A DNA stretch of 64,000 bases. It comes from Haliotis asinina. Its lineage: Eukaryota > Mollusca > Gastropoda > Lepetellida > Haliotidae. Of the stretch, positions 1 to 11,200 are shown piece after piece. Below the pieces are notes generated by a model. The model was given only the letters and a program-made list of their open reading frames with translations. It made no database searches and was not told the DNA's origin. Numbering within the stretch: the first letter of the stretch is position 1; each line of letters begins with the position of its first letter. The stretch lies in contig NC_090295.1 of NCBI RefSeq assembly GCF_037392515.1, positions 26,328,501 through 26,392,500 on the forward strand. The letters run 5' to 3'. The position numbers were made by a program, and so were the translations under genes.

Positions 1-110
1 TTTTTGGGGTTTTTTTAAAAAAAAAAGGAAGAATGGTGTTCGGTTTATAACTAACCAGAAATCTTTGGTGGGGTGATCTCTTCTCTAATAACATTTTTTT
101 CAACGTCAGA
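1..110. repeat. Fragment similar to the end of the TTAA-flanked nested element
   Basis: The stretch around 37-80, with a 'taactaaccagaaatctttg' block, closely matches 29480-29520 at the right end of the element nested at 26834-29564. It is probably a truncated relative lying against transposase copy A. Confidence 0.4.
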
Positions 111-149
111 TCTTGTTGTAGCGTGATACCTTCCCCTTGATATCCCTCC

Positions 150-184
150 CACCCCCCCCCCCCCCCCCCCACACACACACACAT
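150..184. repeat. Poly(C) tract followed by (AC)n
   Basis: About 19 consecutive C residues run straight into an (AC)n microsatellite. It interrupts the conserved 3' end of transposase copy A, so it arose or expanded after that gene lost function. Its length is prone to assembly error. Confidence 0.9.
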
Positions 185-1170
185 CAGTTCAAATGCATTC
201 AATTCGCAGTGGTATGGCGGTAGTCGTAGAACCTCGTGGCCAGCGTTCTTCAACATATTGTCGATAGCATAGGAAGGTGGTGGTTTGTGCTGTAAGTAAG
301 TTTTGTCAGGTCTTACGATGTTGTTTCTGTCAAGCCATTCAATGATCTCTGCTTTACGGCAACTGGATGTTGGGCACCGATTGTCGGACTCACGGCAACC
401 GTGGTATGGAGCATTGTCCATGACTACCAAGGACTTTTCTGGAAGGGCTGTGATCAGTTGTTCTTCTACATACTGCGTAAAGACAGCCACGTTCATTTCT
501 GTATGGTAGTCTCTCCCGTCGGTGGACTTAGATTTAAATACCAAATCACACCAAGGCAGAAATCCTTTGTGTGAGCCACAAAGTCTCTGTCCTCTACCAG
601 CTGGTAGCTTCCGCTTCGGCTTCTGTCTGTCAGGATACTGCCATTGGTAAGATGCTGTATGTGAGGCATTTACCCACGTCTCATCTAGATACACCGCTTC
701 GTAAAGATTAGCGCGTTGTTTTCTAATTGTTCTCAAGTACGTTATTCTTGATTTTACGATGTCATGCCGTTCACAAATGACAAGTTATATCCCCTCAACA
801 CTTTAATATTTGTAACCATTTCAGCAACAATTTGCAAATAGTATAACGAGAGACATCAAGCTGGTGGTCTTGAGCAAGGATTTGTTTCAATGGCCGTACC
901 GACACATGCTCATTTTGACGTGTTAGTTTTCTAATTGTGTCCCTGACACGCCTTTGATCAAAACTATCCAGTTTTAATTTCCCAGCAACTTTTCCGTGGA
1001 ATGTCCGTTGACGAGGCATGGATAATTCCACTCAACACGCCCTTTGAGAGATCCAAGGCATGTTGGGTCCGAGCTACAAATGGACGGCCCCTTTCACTTG
1101 CACGTTTGAAATAATTATAGATTTTTCTAATAATGTCTTTTGCGTCAGCCGACAAATTGGATGTGAACAT

Positions 1171-1560
1171 TTCTCTATGTGTAGATGTTTGTGCACTTCA
1201 TAAAATGCACGTGCTTGAAGTCACGTGACATGAGCTGCCGAGCATAATGTAAGGATTTGACATGTGACCTTCCTATTTGCATGTCGCTGTTCCGGTAAGT
1301 AGCTCAACACCCTTGGCATGAGAGGTGTTGTGACTTTAAATGACAGCTCTTGTAGACAACTTTCTTATCGTCGAGTGATAAATTATGACAATTAAAATCC
1401 TCAATGGTAGAAGAATTATAAAGCTTCATGCCAAACTGGAAACGGATATTACTTATAGTTTTAAAGTAAAGTTACCAAAGACCGTCCTGCAAACATCCTC
1501 GTGCTTTAACTATAATAGTTCAGGGCGAAAGTGTGCTTTATTACACTATACATGGTGGTA
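1171..1560. other. Intergenic, no gene recognised
   Basis: This is AT-rich sequence upstream of transposase copy A. I see no conserved coding frame, inverted repeat or tandem structure here. Confidence 0.5.
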
Positions 1561-1564
1561 GAAC

Positions 1565-1725
1565 TGTATTTCTTAAATCGAACAAAGAGAAAGGCACAAA
1601 GATTCACAAGATAGGTTTCTCCCACAATGCAACTGGGTCAAACCTAAAGTAATGGGTCACAAAAACATCATCAACTCACCAGTCTTGGTTTTCAGTGAGA
1701 AACTGTTCTACTTGAATCTTTATGC
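1565..1725 (-). repeat. LTR-related fragment (reverse orientation)
   Basis: Read on the minus strand, this stretch contains the same series of blocks as the LTR at 51593-51870: a 'gtgagttt/gtgagttg' block, then 'tttgtgacccatt', then an 'agattcaca'-type block. A third fragment lies at 15760-15925. It is a degenerate solo LTR piece of one family. An overlapping 116-codon open frame (1652-2002, plus strand) has no recognisable domain. Confidence 0.5.
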
Positions 1726-2884
1726 AACTAGCGGCGTTGAATATGGGTTGAAAGTTGTCGAAGGGGCAGACAGATGGATGCAGGCCGAGGAAGGGAAGGA
1801 TTATTATTTTCCTTTGATACCAAATAAAGCATCCTGTTTTGTGAAATGCACTGAACATTCAACTCAGTTTAGAGCCATGATTAGAGGTTTTTGCAAAAAT
1901 ACAAATGGGAGAGTCTATATATTTGATCCTAAACAATTTTGTTTCGTATGTAGAATATTATACATAATTATGTATTGTACCCATCATAGATCAGTACCAT
2001 AGGTGCACTTCATGGGATATCATTAAATACTTCGCACTTAAAGCTACCCCAGTTGTTGTTTATTACATTCATGTCAATGTTCTGTTATGAATTTGGTGCT
2101 TAGGAGTGTTTCATAGAATATTTGCTGCCTTTTTCACTGAATTTAGTCTTGAGGGTGTGTCGGTTTAATGCGCAGAGTTGTAAAATCTGAAATATTTACC
2201 TTTAATAATAATTGTTTGTTTGATTCCTTCAAAGGTCAGGAAAATAGTTCTGTGTTTACAGAGATCTAAAAAGTCAACAAATAACAGAAATGTCCCTTCT
2301 GCTTGTCAACACGTCAGACAAACAAACAAAACTCCCTTGTTATATCAATATATATACAATTTAGGTTTATTATCAACCATTAAAACTTGATTGATTATGC
2401 CTATAATCGGAACATTTTAGTCAGAGAAGCGTGGTTAGGTATGTACATCAAAAGTACCGCTTGGTGACGTCATAAATACCCACGAGACTTAACTTACGAG
2501 ATACAATGTAGCATGAAACTTACCGCGATCCACGAATCAAGGTTATCCTTATTTAGGTTACGGTTCTGTGTATATAGATGAACTTGTTTTTTTACTTAAA
2601 AATATACATTTGCAAAATTCAAATCGGGTGATGGGCACTTGCACTTCGTGAAAGGAACTCGTATTCGGTTATACGGTTGTATATTAAAATGTCAAATACA
2701 TATGCAAGCAAGTACCCTGAAAAATAACCAAGCAAGTTTATGGAAAACATGACATACAGGTGGAGTCAGTTTCAGTCAGAAACGGGCCGATGAATTGCAA
2801 ATTTTATCATTGTACAAAATTGGCACTTAAATATAAATAGTACACATGTTTATCATATACTGATACCCAACACCTTTCTTTTAT
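1726..2884. other. Intergenic, no gene recognised
   Basis: AT-rich sequence with no recognisable coding region. A short CRE-like TGACGTCA lies near 2465 and no repeat structure is obvious. Confidence 0.5.
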
Positions 2885-3021
2885 TTGAACATTTTCCGAA
2901 CTCCACCAAAAAGGTTGTATAAGAAACTATCATCACTGAAAACGCACAGGTTGTTATCTGTCGCGGCGGGGCGAAACCGTAGAAACGCAACAGCCAGTCA
3001 TGGCGGGGGATATCTCAAAAT

Positions 3022-3645
3022 CTATTCCGGGAGACCTGTCGTTTCCTCGTCTGTCGCAGTGTCATAGTCACGACTTAAACGGATTACAAGTGATGCCACA
3101 GTTGCCTGTCGTAAGCCATACCAAGACAATTCAATGACGTTAGCTACCTTGTTAACACAGTTTTGCCAAGTTTCAGTCGCGATCATGATAAGGGATTCCT
3201 TAAACAAAACCTCTACGTCACGTAACCTAAAAGTTGCGATTGATCTGGCAACATCTCCTTTGACAATACGCCATGTCATTTCAATGGGGTAAGGTCACAG
3301 TGACAGGGTGGAACTCGCAGAATATTTTATGTAACTGTAAACTTTGTAGAAAGGTTCACCTTTGCTGGGTTTTATGATCTCATATAGCTGAGGCTTCGTT
3401 GCCTTTGAAGGCCGTGCGATCTTAAATTTGTCGAGCCATGATATCATATCACCTTTTCGACTGTTCGATATGGAGGCTTTAATGTCGGATCCTGCACGCT
3501 GTGATATGGTCCACTGTCCATTACGACAAAACACCGTCTCTGGTAGAGCTGGTACCAACATGTTTATAACCCAATCGAGGAAAACCGCATCATTCATCTC
3601 GGAATGGTAGTCTCTGTCATCTGTGAACTTTGCCCTGAATACCAA
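3022..3645 (-). pseudogene. Tc1/mariner-IS630-like transposase, copy B (C-terminal half)
   Basis: Two minus-strand frames form the C-terminal half of the same transposase family as copies A and C. The segment 3645-3295 begins FRAKFTDDRDYHSEMNDAVF, aligning with the copy A core. The segment 3279-3022 carries the C-terminal tail (RLRDVEVLFKES, ETWQNCVNKV). A frameshift near 3285 separates them, and the NAPYH-equivalent catalytic block is scrambled (about 3530). The N-terminal DNA-binding half is missing. It is a dead copy. Confidence 0.7.
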
Positions 3646-4914
3646 TTCTCAGCCTGGGAGAATGCCAGAGTAACAGAGAGTGTTGATATAATTGATATCA
3701 GTAGACACGCGAGCGAGATTCTATTTATCATCCAAAATCATTCTTCATTAGTTTTCAATGAAAAATGTAAATCTCTAAACACAACACAGCCACTAGATAT
3801 GCAGTGCAGCGATGCCATAGCATTGTGATGTCATCAAGTTCTTGACGTCAGGGCATAGCATTGTCAGGGCAATGTGCAGAATCTACTGTGCACACAATAT
3901 CTCCTATGGAACACAGTTTGGGATGATAATTAGCTATTAGTTAGATCATTTCAAACCGAGATCTGTGCTCGTGTACACCACAGTTTTGCCGGATTTGATT
4001 GACAGGTGGGAGACGCGAGAGCTTTGCTGAACTGAAGGATTTCACTGTTGTCAACATAAACAACTTCAGTTTCAGCTTGTAAATTCATCTGAAATCATTA
4101 AAACGGTAGAAGTTACATTTCCTTGTTGCAAACCTGGACTAACACAAATTGGATACAATGTTGAACTATGTTGAGTTCAGTCCCCTTGCCGCGGGGCGGG
4201 GCTTTTAGGAGCCAATGGCAGGCGAAATCTGCCTTCGAAACTGCTGTCTTCCAGCACATACACCGCGGGCAAGATCAAAGGAACCGACACTCAGGCATGG
4301 TACAATAATACATACCTAGCATTGCTTTATTACTCACGATTTATTATGGATGTTACAATACAGTATCAGCTTTAACATTCACTGCTAGTCGTGTAATGTT
4401 TTAGAGTTCAGTTTAATAGACTATGAATTTATGGCACACCTGAGACTGAAATGGCACATCTAAATAATAATTTTTCATAACAATGCCCATATACTTTTAT
4501 TCAAAGACATATCTGAATAAATCATGAAAATGTACACTTCAAGATCATGCCATGATTGTGACTTAAATTGTGACCAAATAAATGTTTGTGTGTGTGTGTG
4601 TGTGCGTGTGTGTGAGCGTGCGTACGTGCGTGCTTGTGTGTGTGTTTGTCATACCAATGTGCACATTAGCTAGACCTAGACTGATACAATAAACACAGCT
4701 GAAGTTGCGCTGGGAACGAGCCAAGTCACTGTGTGCGTTGGAGCATGATGGGGCACACGTTAATTAGTACAAATGGTAAAGAAAGCAAGGGAGTGACCTA
4801 TCCCTGTTGTAGATTATCCCTGATCTCAATATCTCCTCTTCCACAGTATATTGTAATACGTATCGCAATACGAAATTTGGGGCATTCTACACAGCCCAAA
4901 TAATAATAGTTGTC
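3646..4914. other. Intergenic upstream of mic10, with (TG)n
   Basis: No coding region is recognised. A GC-box-like stretch (gccgcggggcggggc) followed by a CCAAT box lies at about 4188-4225. A (TG)n microsatellite occupies about 4585-4650. The rest is AT-rich and unremarkable. Confidence 0.5.
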
Positions 4915-5148
4915 CAGCCTTGGCCCGCCCCGCGCCGAGTTTTAGGCCACTTCACCGACCTATCCTGCTATCTCTCAAAATTCATGGTGTACGCAGCACT
5001 CATGGTCCGTTTTCACTCCATTTTGTACACTGGTTTTGATTGCCACTGCGGGCGCTAATGGACCAAGTAAAGACGTTTTGATCTAAAGTTTTTGTCCGTT
5101 TTGGCTCATGTCTGGTTTGACATCGTCGAATCGCGGGTCTGTGTTAAC
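4915..5148 (+). promoter_or_regulatory. Probable mic10 promoter / 5' UTR
   Basis: The block just upstream of the mic10 start codon is GC-richer than its surroundings and contains a GC-box-like 'gcccgccccgcgcc' at about 4924. No TATA box is evident, as is common for housekeeping mitochondrial genes. The transcription start cannot be fixed from sequence. Confidence 0.35.
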
Positions 5149-5230
5149 ATGGCTTCTTCACACACAAGGTCGGAGGACGAACTCGGACATAAATGGGACC
5201 GCTGTCTTTCAGATACAGGCATTAAGATAG
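5149..5230 (+). CDS. mic10: mic10 exon 1
   Basis: ATG at 5149 opens MASSHTRSEDELGHKWDRC and runs to ATA-G, where the donor GTATGG begins at 5231. The intron follows the first base of the next codon (phase 1). The strongly conserved ELGxKWDRC block anchors the assignment. Confidence 0.9.
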
Positions 5231-8200
5231 GTATGGAAACACTCGGGCGTCTCGGTGCCACAGCGTCACCATATATCGTCCCTGCCTATTCACAGTAGTA
5301 TGACTCTTCCCAAAATATAACAAAATTTTCCCTTAGTCGGTTTGGGAAGAGTTCCCACCGTTCCCCTATATTCTTTCGTCCGTAGAATAACAGGTAACAC
5401 TTAGTGGTTCCACCGACCAAGTTATTGGCAATATTGCTACGTATCAACACCTGTGCCATAGAGTAACGTGTTTTCGGGGTAGTAACGTTAAAGGTAGTCA
5501 TGTAAATTATCGCGTATCAGAAAATGATCGAAACTGCAATTTCGTAATTAAACACCATATCAACTTTCATTAATTTATTGTCAGAATGTTCTGTTGTACG
5601 CTGGTTTCCAGTGCAGCGACCATTTTGTGTCTGTCCGCCAGCACGAGCGGGAGAAGTACCATGTTTTCGGGTTACTCGTCATGGTGCGGGATCACTACCA
5701 AACATGGAAACCCAGGTGGTAAATTCACAAACACTTCATAGAGATCAGCATCTACCACTTGTCATTTTAATAAAAAGTCAAGTAAAAAGGTAATTTTTCT
5801 TGATGTATCTGAATGTTTATTGTGAAAATTGTTAAAAGTAAACATATTTACAGGTTAGTTAATCAATATTACAGCTAAAATGTATAGAATTATCATGAAA
5901 GCGCCGGCATGTTATCAGAAATGAGCGGGCCACTGTAGCTTGATAATGCCTGCAAAAGGCTTGAGGACAGGCCATTATCAAGCCCGTTGTTAGGTGACGT
6001 CATAAGTAGCTCTGCTGTTGAAGTTCAACCACCTATGGCTTGTTTGAACTTGGGTTCATTATTGAAGATACGTCAGGCTCACATTCGTCACATGTACCTG
6101 TGCTATTATGCTCTGTCTTGCCTGTGCCAGTTATACCAACTGTACCATAAATTACCTCATACAGCAATGAAAACACCAACTCTAAATCTAACATTGTTGA
6201 GTATAGAAAACAATGGTCCATGGTAGTATGGGCAAAGGTCAGATTGAAATGTCATCACTCTCAATAATGACGTGTGTTGTTCTGTGATGTGTCTATATTT
6301 GTAAAAAGTGTGTCAGTGGCCTCCGTCGTTTCTTGTTAGCAGTAAATCAGTCCCTCCTGGATTCCGTGGTTGCAGAAAAATTTGTGGAATTTATCTTTCC
6401 ATGCAGAATAAAGTCTGGTCCGCGGAAAATGCACTTTCGTGCAGAATTTGCCACTTTTCTGCCGTGGAAATTGCTTATCTTAAAAATTGAGTGAAAACTG
6501 ACTGACAGTTTAAACAAAAAGTAGAGTTAATGTCAGAAGTAGGATCGGTTACACATGAAACGAACTGATGTATGGTATTTATTGTGACAACATTTAATAA
6601 TTACGATTAAAGATACTTTATTAATAAAGCAAGTTTTAGGCATGTTTCAAATAAAATTCGATTTGACACTGCAATTATGTTCTCAAAATCATTTTGAAAA
6701 TAGATATTATTTCAGATTTCGTTTAAATATGAAATTGGTATTTGCATGAAACCGGAACTTGTTCGTCTGCATCGAAGTTACGAGTTAGAGGAGAGAAATA
6801 GCTTCCAGCGAGTTCAAATGCAGAAAAAGGTGTTGCTGCTTTGTCATCAAACTTACTCAAGATGTGACGTGTACTGTCAACTTAACTTAATATCTGTGTT
6901 GGAGAATTAAACTATGAAGGTCTGTATACAGTTTTTGTTGTTTTTTCTAAATGTTTTAACTGCAGAATGTTTTGCAGAATATTGAAAAATGTGGTGCAGA
7001 ATTTGCTTAATTTTGCCTTGGAATTCTTAAAAATTTGCTGCAGAATCCAGGAGGGACTGGTAAATACTTCTAAAGCAATGCCATTGTTTTTATTCTTATT
7101 TTAGTAAAACTTCTATCCAGTTTAGTTATGGTAACGGTAACTATTTTTCATGGGATTATCATTTGCAGAAGCCCGAGGTCTTCGCCGGGCAGTTAATGAA
7201 AGACCTCAGTCTTTGATGTTGCCCTGAAATAAATAACCCTTACTATATACAGATGCACATTCATTCTTCTTGTTAGCATGGCTTGCCATGGCATTGACAA
7301 TAAAACAGGTCATGTCTACGCAGTACAGTGACATTGCAGCAGTATCTAAATGAATCCAGTGGTCACTGCCCAGGTGTGAGTTATGCAACAGGAGAAAAAT
7401 AGTATGTACAGTCCGTTTGATTCCATTTGAGACCAATGAATCGCTCACTAACACGAAATCTAATAATTGCAGCTAAACCAAATTTTGCACAGCCACATGA
7501 AATCGACAGACCAACTCGGATGATGTCTGTCATAATTTGGGACACCTGAATAAAAAAGTTTTTTAACAAACGATCATCATTTTCTTGTCACCTTTCGCTA
7601 TTTTGTACAAGGTAGAACAGCCCTGTAATCAACAAGCGTGTGTTGTGAAGATGGGGTCATCTCAAAAGCTGATATCTGGTTACCACTTGAGATGTTCAGT
7701 GGGAGTCAGTGTTGCCACTTTCAGAAGACGCTGTTGTCCGAATCAGTGTCGTTGTCGTCAGAGTCTACCCTGATGACAACTGGCTTGATGGTGGCATGGT
7801 CCAGTCGACTTTGTTCCCAATAGTGTCTTTCTATTTCATTCTCAACTTTCTCAACACACTTTTGTCATGTTTCCTGCGTGATGGTGTCTATTGACTGATG
7901 AAAAATCGTCTGTACATCCCAAATTTGAATGTTACATTTTGCCTGCCATCATCCGATTTCATAATACCCCAAATGAGTTCTATTGGGTTTAAATCGCAAT
8001 GATAGGGTGGCAATCGCAAAACTGAATGACCATGTTCTATAAGGTACTCATCAACCTTAAAGACAGGTGTGGTTTTATTTGACCTTATGATGTCATACAG
8101 ATCAGGTTTGGTTGCTTTTTCTGGATACGATATTGCTTTGTTTTGCAACCATTCTATCATGTTCCCCTTCTTACTGATAGATGTTGGGGCCTTTGTATTA

Positions 8201-11200
8201 GGTACTTGAACCCATGATATGAAGCGTTATCCATGACAATCAGAATTTTGGGGGGCAGTGCTGGTACCAATTGATTTTGAACATATTCTAAGAAACCATC
8301 CCGTGTGATGGTCTCGGTTGTCTTTAGATTTTGCCTTGAAGACTAGGGAGCAGCCAGGTAGGAATCCCCGACCGTTGCAACCGGCATGGAGCACAGTCAG
8401 TCGCTCTGCTTTGCCAAGTGGTAATTTTCTGGCACAGGGGTCGGAAGAGGCGCTAGCAAACCATTGTGTCCCTGTGGTATGTGAAGCATTTACCCATGTT
8501 TCGTCCAAATATACAGGTTCGTAACCCTATGTACGTTTCTTTCGAATTGTGCGTAAGTACTGGTTTCTTAGTCGAACAATATGAGACCTCTCACACAGTG
8601 CACGTCTATTTTCTGAGCCTACTTTTTTGTAACGGAAACCAAATTTATGAAGCAACTTTCATAAGTGATATTTTGAAATGACCAAAGAATGATTTGTCTC
8701 CATATGCTTTTTCAGAATATGCAGAGAGACAAAAGTATTTTGTTTATATGGAGACTTAATGGCGTTTCTAACCAGCTGTTATTGAAATGAATCGACTTTC
8801 TCACATCGCGTTGCTTTTCAGGCGGTCCCCTCAGTTGTGTCCGTGCAGGTTGAATCAGTACAGTTTTACAAGTTTTTAACTTCCCTCCCATCATCCCAAC
8901 AGTGTGTGCATTTCGTAAACGATACTTAGCCAAAGCATATTGAGGCCTACTCCTTTGACCTTCGTTTTAAGAAAAGTTAAATACTTTGCAAGTAATTGAC
9001 TTAGCGCCATGTGATAATCTCGTTGTTTCAGGTACTGCAATCACGAATGTCTGGTTTGCCGAGCAAATCACACATGTCAATTTGACACGTGCACCTTGCC
9101 CTCCTGGCTGTTCTACCAGCAAGAGGCCCCCCTCGTACAAAATAGTGAAAGGTGACAAGAAAATGATGGTCGTTCGTTGAACAACTTTTTTTATTCGGGT
9201 GTCCCAAATTATGAGACACATTATCAGAGTTGGTCTGTCGATTATATGAGGCTGTGCAAAATTTGGTTTAGCTGCAATTATTAGATTTTGTGTTAGTGAG
9301 CAATTCATCGGTCTCAAATGGAATCAAACGGACAGTAAGAGATGACCAATTTGGTTTTCCATAGTCTTTTTATCCCATAGGCATGTAATGCTTGGGGATA
9401 TAGATTGTGCTTTGTCTGTCTGTAATCATTTTGTTTCTGGAGCAGAACACAAAAACCTTTCAATAATTTTAGACCAAAATTGATAGATTTAATAATAATC
9501 TGAACCTATGGAATGTTGGTGTTAGTCTAATAGTGGGGTGGGCTTCGTTTCCGGAGTAGAACTCAAAAAACGTTCAATATTTTTCTGCAAAACGTGGTAG
9601 ATACATATCGATCAGAACCTAAAGTGGTGCCTTTTGCTATTTACAAGTTTTTATGATTTACTATTTTCTCGGTTTACATGGAAATGTTTCGGGCATAGTC
9701 TCATAAGTGAGAGGTGTGTTTCGTTTCCGGAGCATATATCAAAAACTTTGTAATATCTGTCAGCAAAAGTTGTTAGATATATGTGGCAGATCCCAAAGTG
9801 GTGCCTTTTGGTATTTACAGGTTTTTGTGATTTATAGTTTTCTGGGTTTCCATGGAAACATTTCGGCCTCGTTCACATGACAGAAATTTGCCCACGTGTG
9901 TAAATTTGCACATGTGTATATTTACTCAGGTGTGCAAATGCAAATTTGCTAAGCGTTCACATGGACTATTAATAAACCATGGTAAAATGACATTTGTCAG
10001 CTGTACATGAAGGAGAACAGTCAAGGAAAGACTACTTCTTTCAGGGCGAAAGCATCGTTTTGTAATGAGTATATGTATGGGGCTGACCCTTGGAATGTCA
10101 CGAGAGAAATAGATGTGGAAGTTGGACAGAAGTCAACATTGGTAGGAAAGAATTGTGCTTGAAACGTTCGATGATCAGTGGTTGGATAATTTCAGGATGA
10201 AGAAGAAAACTTTTGACTTCATTCATTCCATGCTGGAAGATCGCCTTTAAACTGGATCCATACCCCATTCGAGAGCCATTGTCTACACCGAAAAAAACTG
10301 CTATTGCAGTATATTGGTTGACGTCAACCTATGAATATCAGACACTAGGAAATCTATTTGGTGTTGCAAAATCAACGGCAACACTATGTGTTCACGTTGT
10401 TTGCAGTATCCTTTTGGAAGAACTCATTGATAAAATTTGTGAAATTTCCAAAAGGTGAAGAGCTGAGAGATGTTAATGAAGGATATGACCAGAATGACGA
10501 TCGAGAATGCGTTTAGGAGATTAAAGGGGCGATGGAGGCGGATCCAGAAACGTCTTGACGTAGGTCTTGAGTTTGCACCTATAGTTGTAGCTTCCTGTGT
10601 TATATTGCACAACATTTGTGAGTTGCGTCAGGATGATTACGAAGAACGTTGGCCAATTTATCGCGATGACAGACAAGAAGACGACATCGGTCATAACAAT
10701 GATGGTGATGATGTTGATGCTGTGACGAAAAATGCTGAATACACACGTGAGCAAATACATCTATCCGTTCACATGACCAAAATACACACGTGAGCATTTT
10801 TGTACATGTGTAAATATACATTTGCATGGGGTCTGACCCAGGAGTAAATTTACACATGAGCAATTTAGCACACCTGTGCATTTGCGTTCACATGACAGCA
10901 TATGCACACCTGAGCAAATTTGCACATGTGTAAAAAAATACACATGTGAGCAAAACAGTGCATAATATATATAGTCTCAAAATGGAGAGATGGGCTTTGT
11001 TTCCAGAGCACAACTCAAAAACTTCTAAATATCTTTCTGCAAAACTTGGCAGATATGTAGGTGCCTTTTGCTATTTACAAATTTTTGTGATATATCATTT
11101 TCCCAGTTTCCATGGAAGCGATTCTGACTTGGTCTCAAAATGGAGGGATGTTCTTCATTTCTGGAGCACAACTCTAAAACTTTTCAATATCTTACAAGCA

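Larger units (their letters stand above)
1..1170 (-). pseudogene. Tc1/mariner-IS630-like transposase, copy A (decayed, runs off left edge)
   Basis: Reading the minus strand from 1170 downwards gives a helix-turn-helix region (about 1170-800) and then a DDE nuclease core (about 780-185). The core shows LDETWVNASH near 690, VMDNAPYHG near 415 and LPPYHCELNAFELM near 195, which are the usual catalytic blocks of the family. The last block has ELNAFE where copy C has DLNPIE, so it is altered. At least two frameshifts break it, near 1020 and near 790. Past the core the frame stays open through a poly-C/(AC)n tract and reaches base 1, so the true end is not visible. Copies B and C of the same family follow at 3.0 and 7.9 kb. 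Confidence 0.8.

Noticed and set aside
1652..2002. 116-codon plus-strand frame as a gene
   Set aside because: No domain recognised. Its start overlaps an LTR-like fragment and the end is AT-rich drift.
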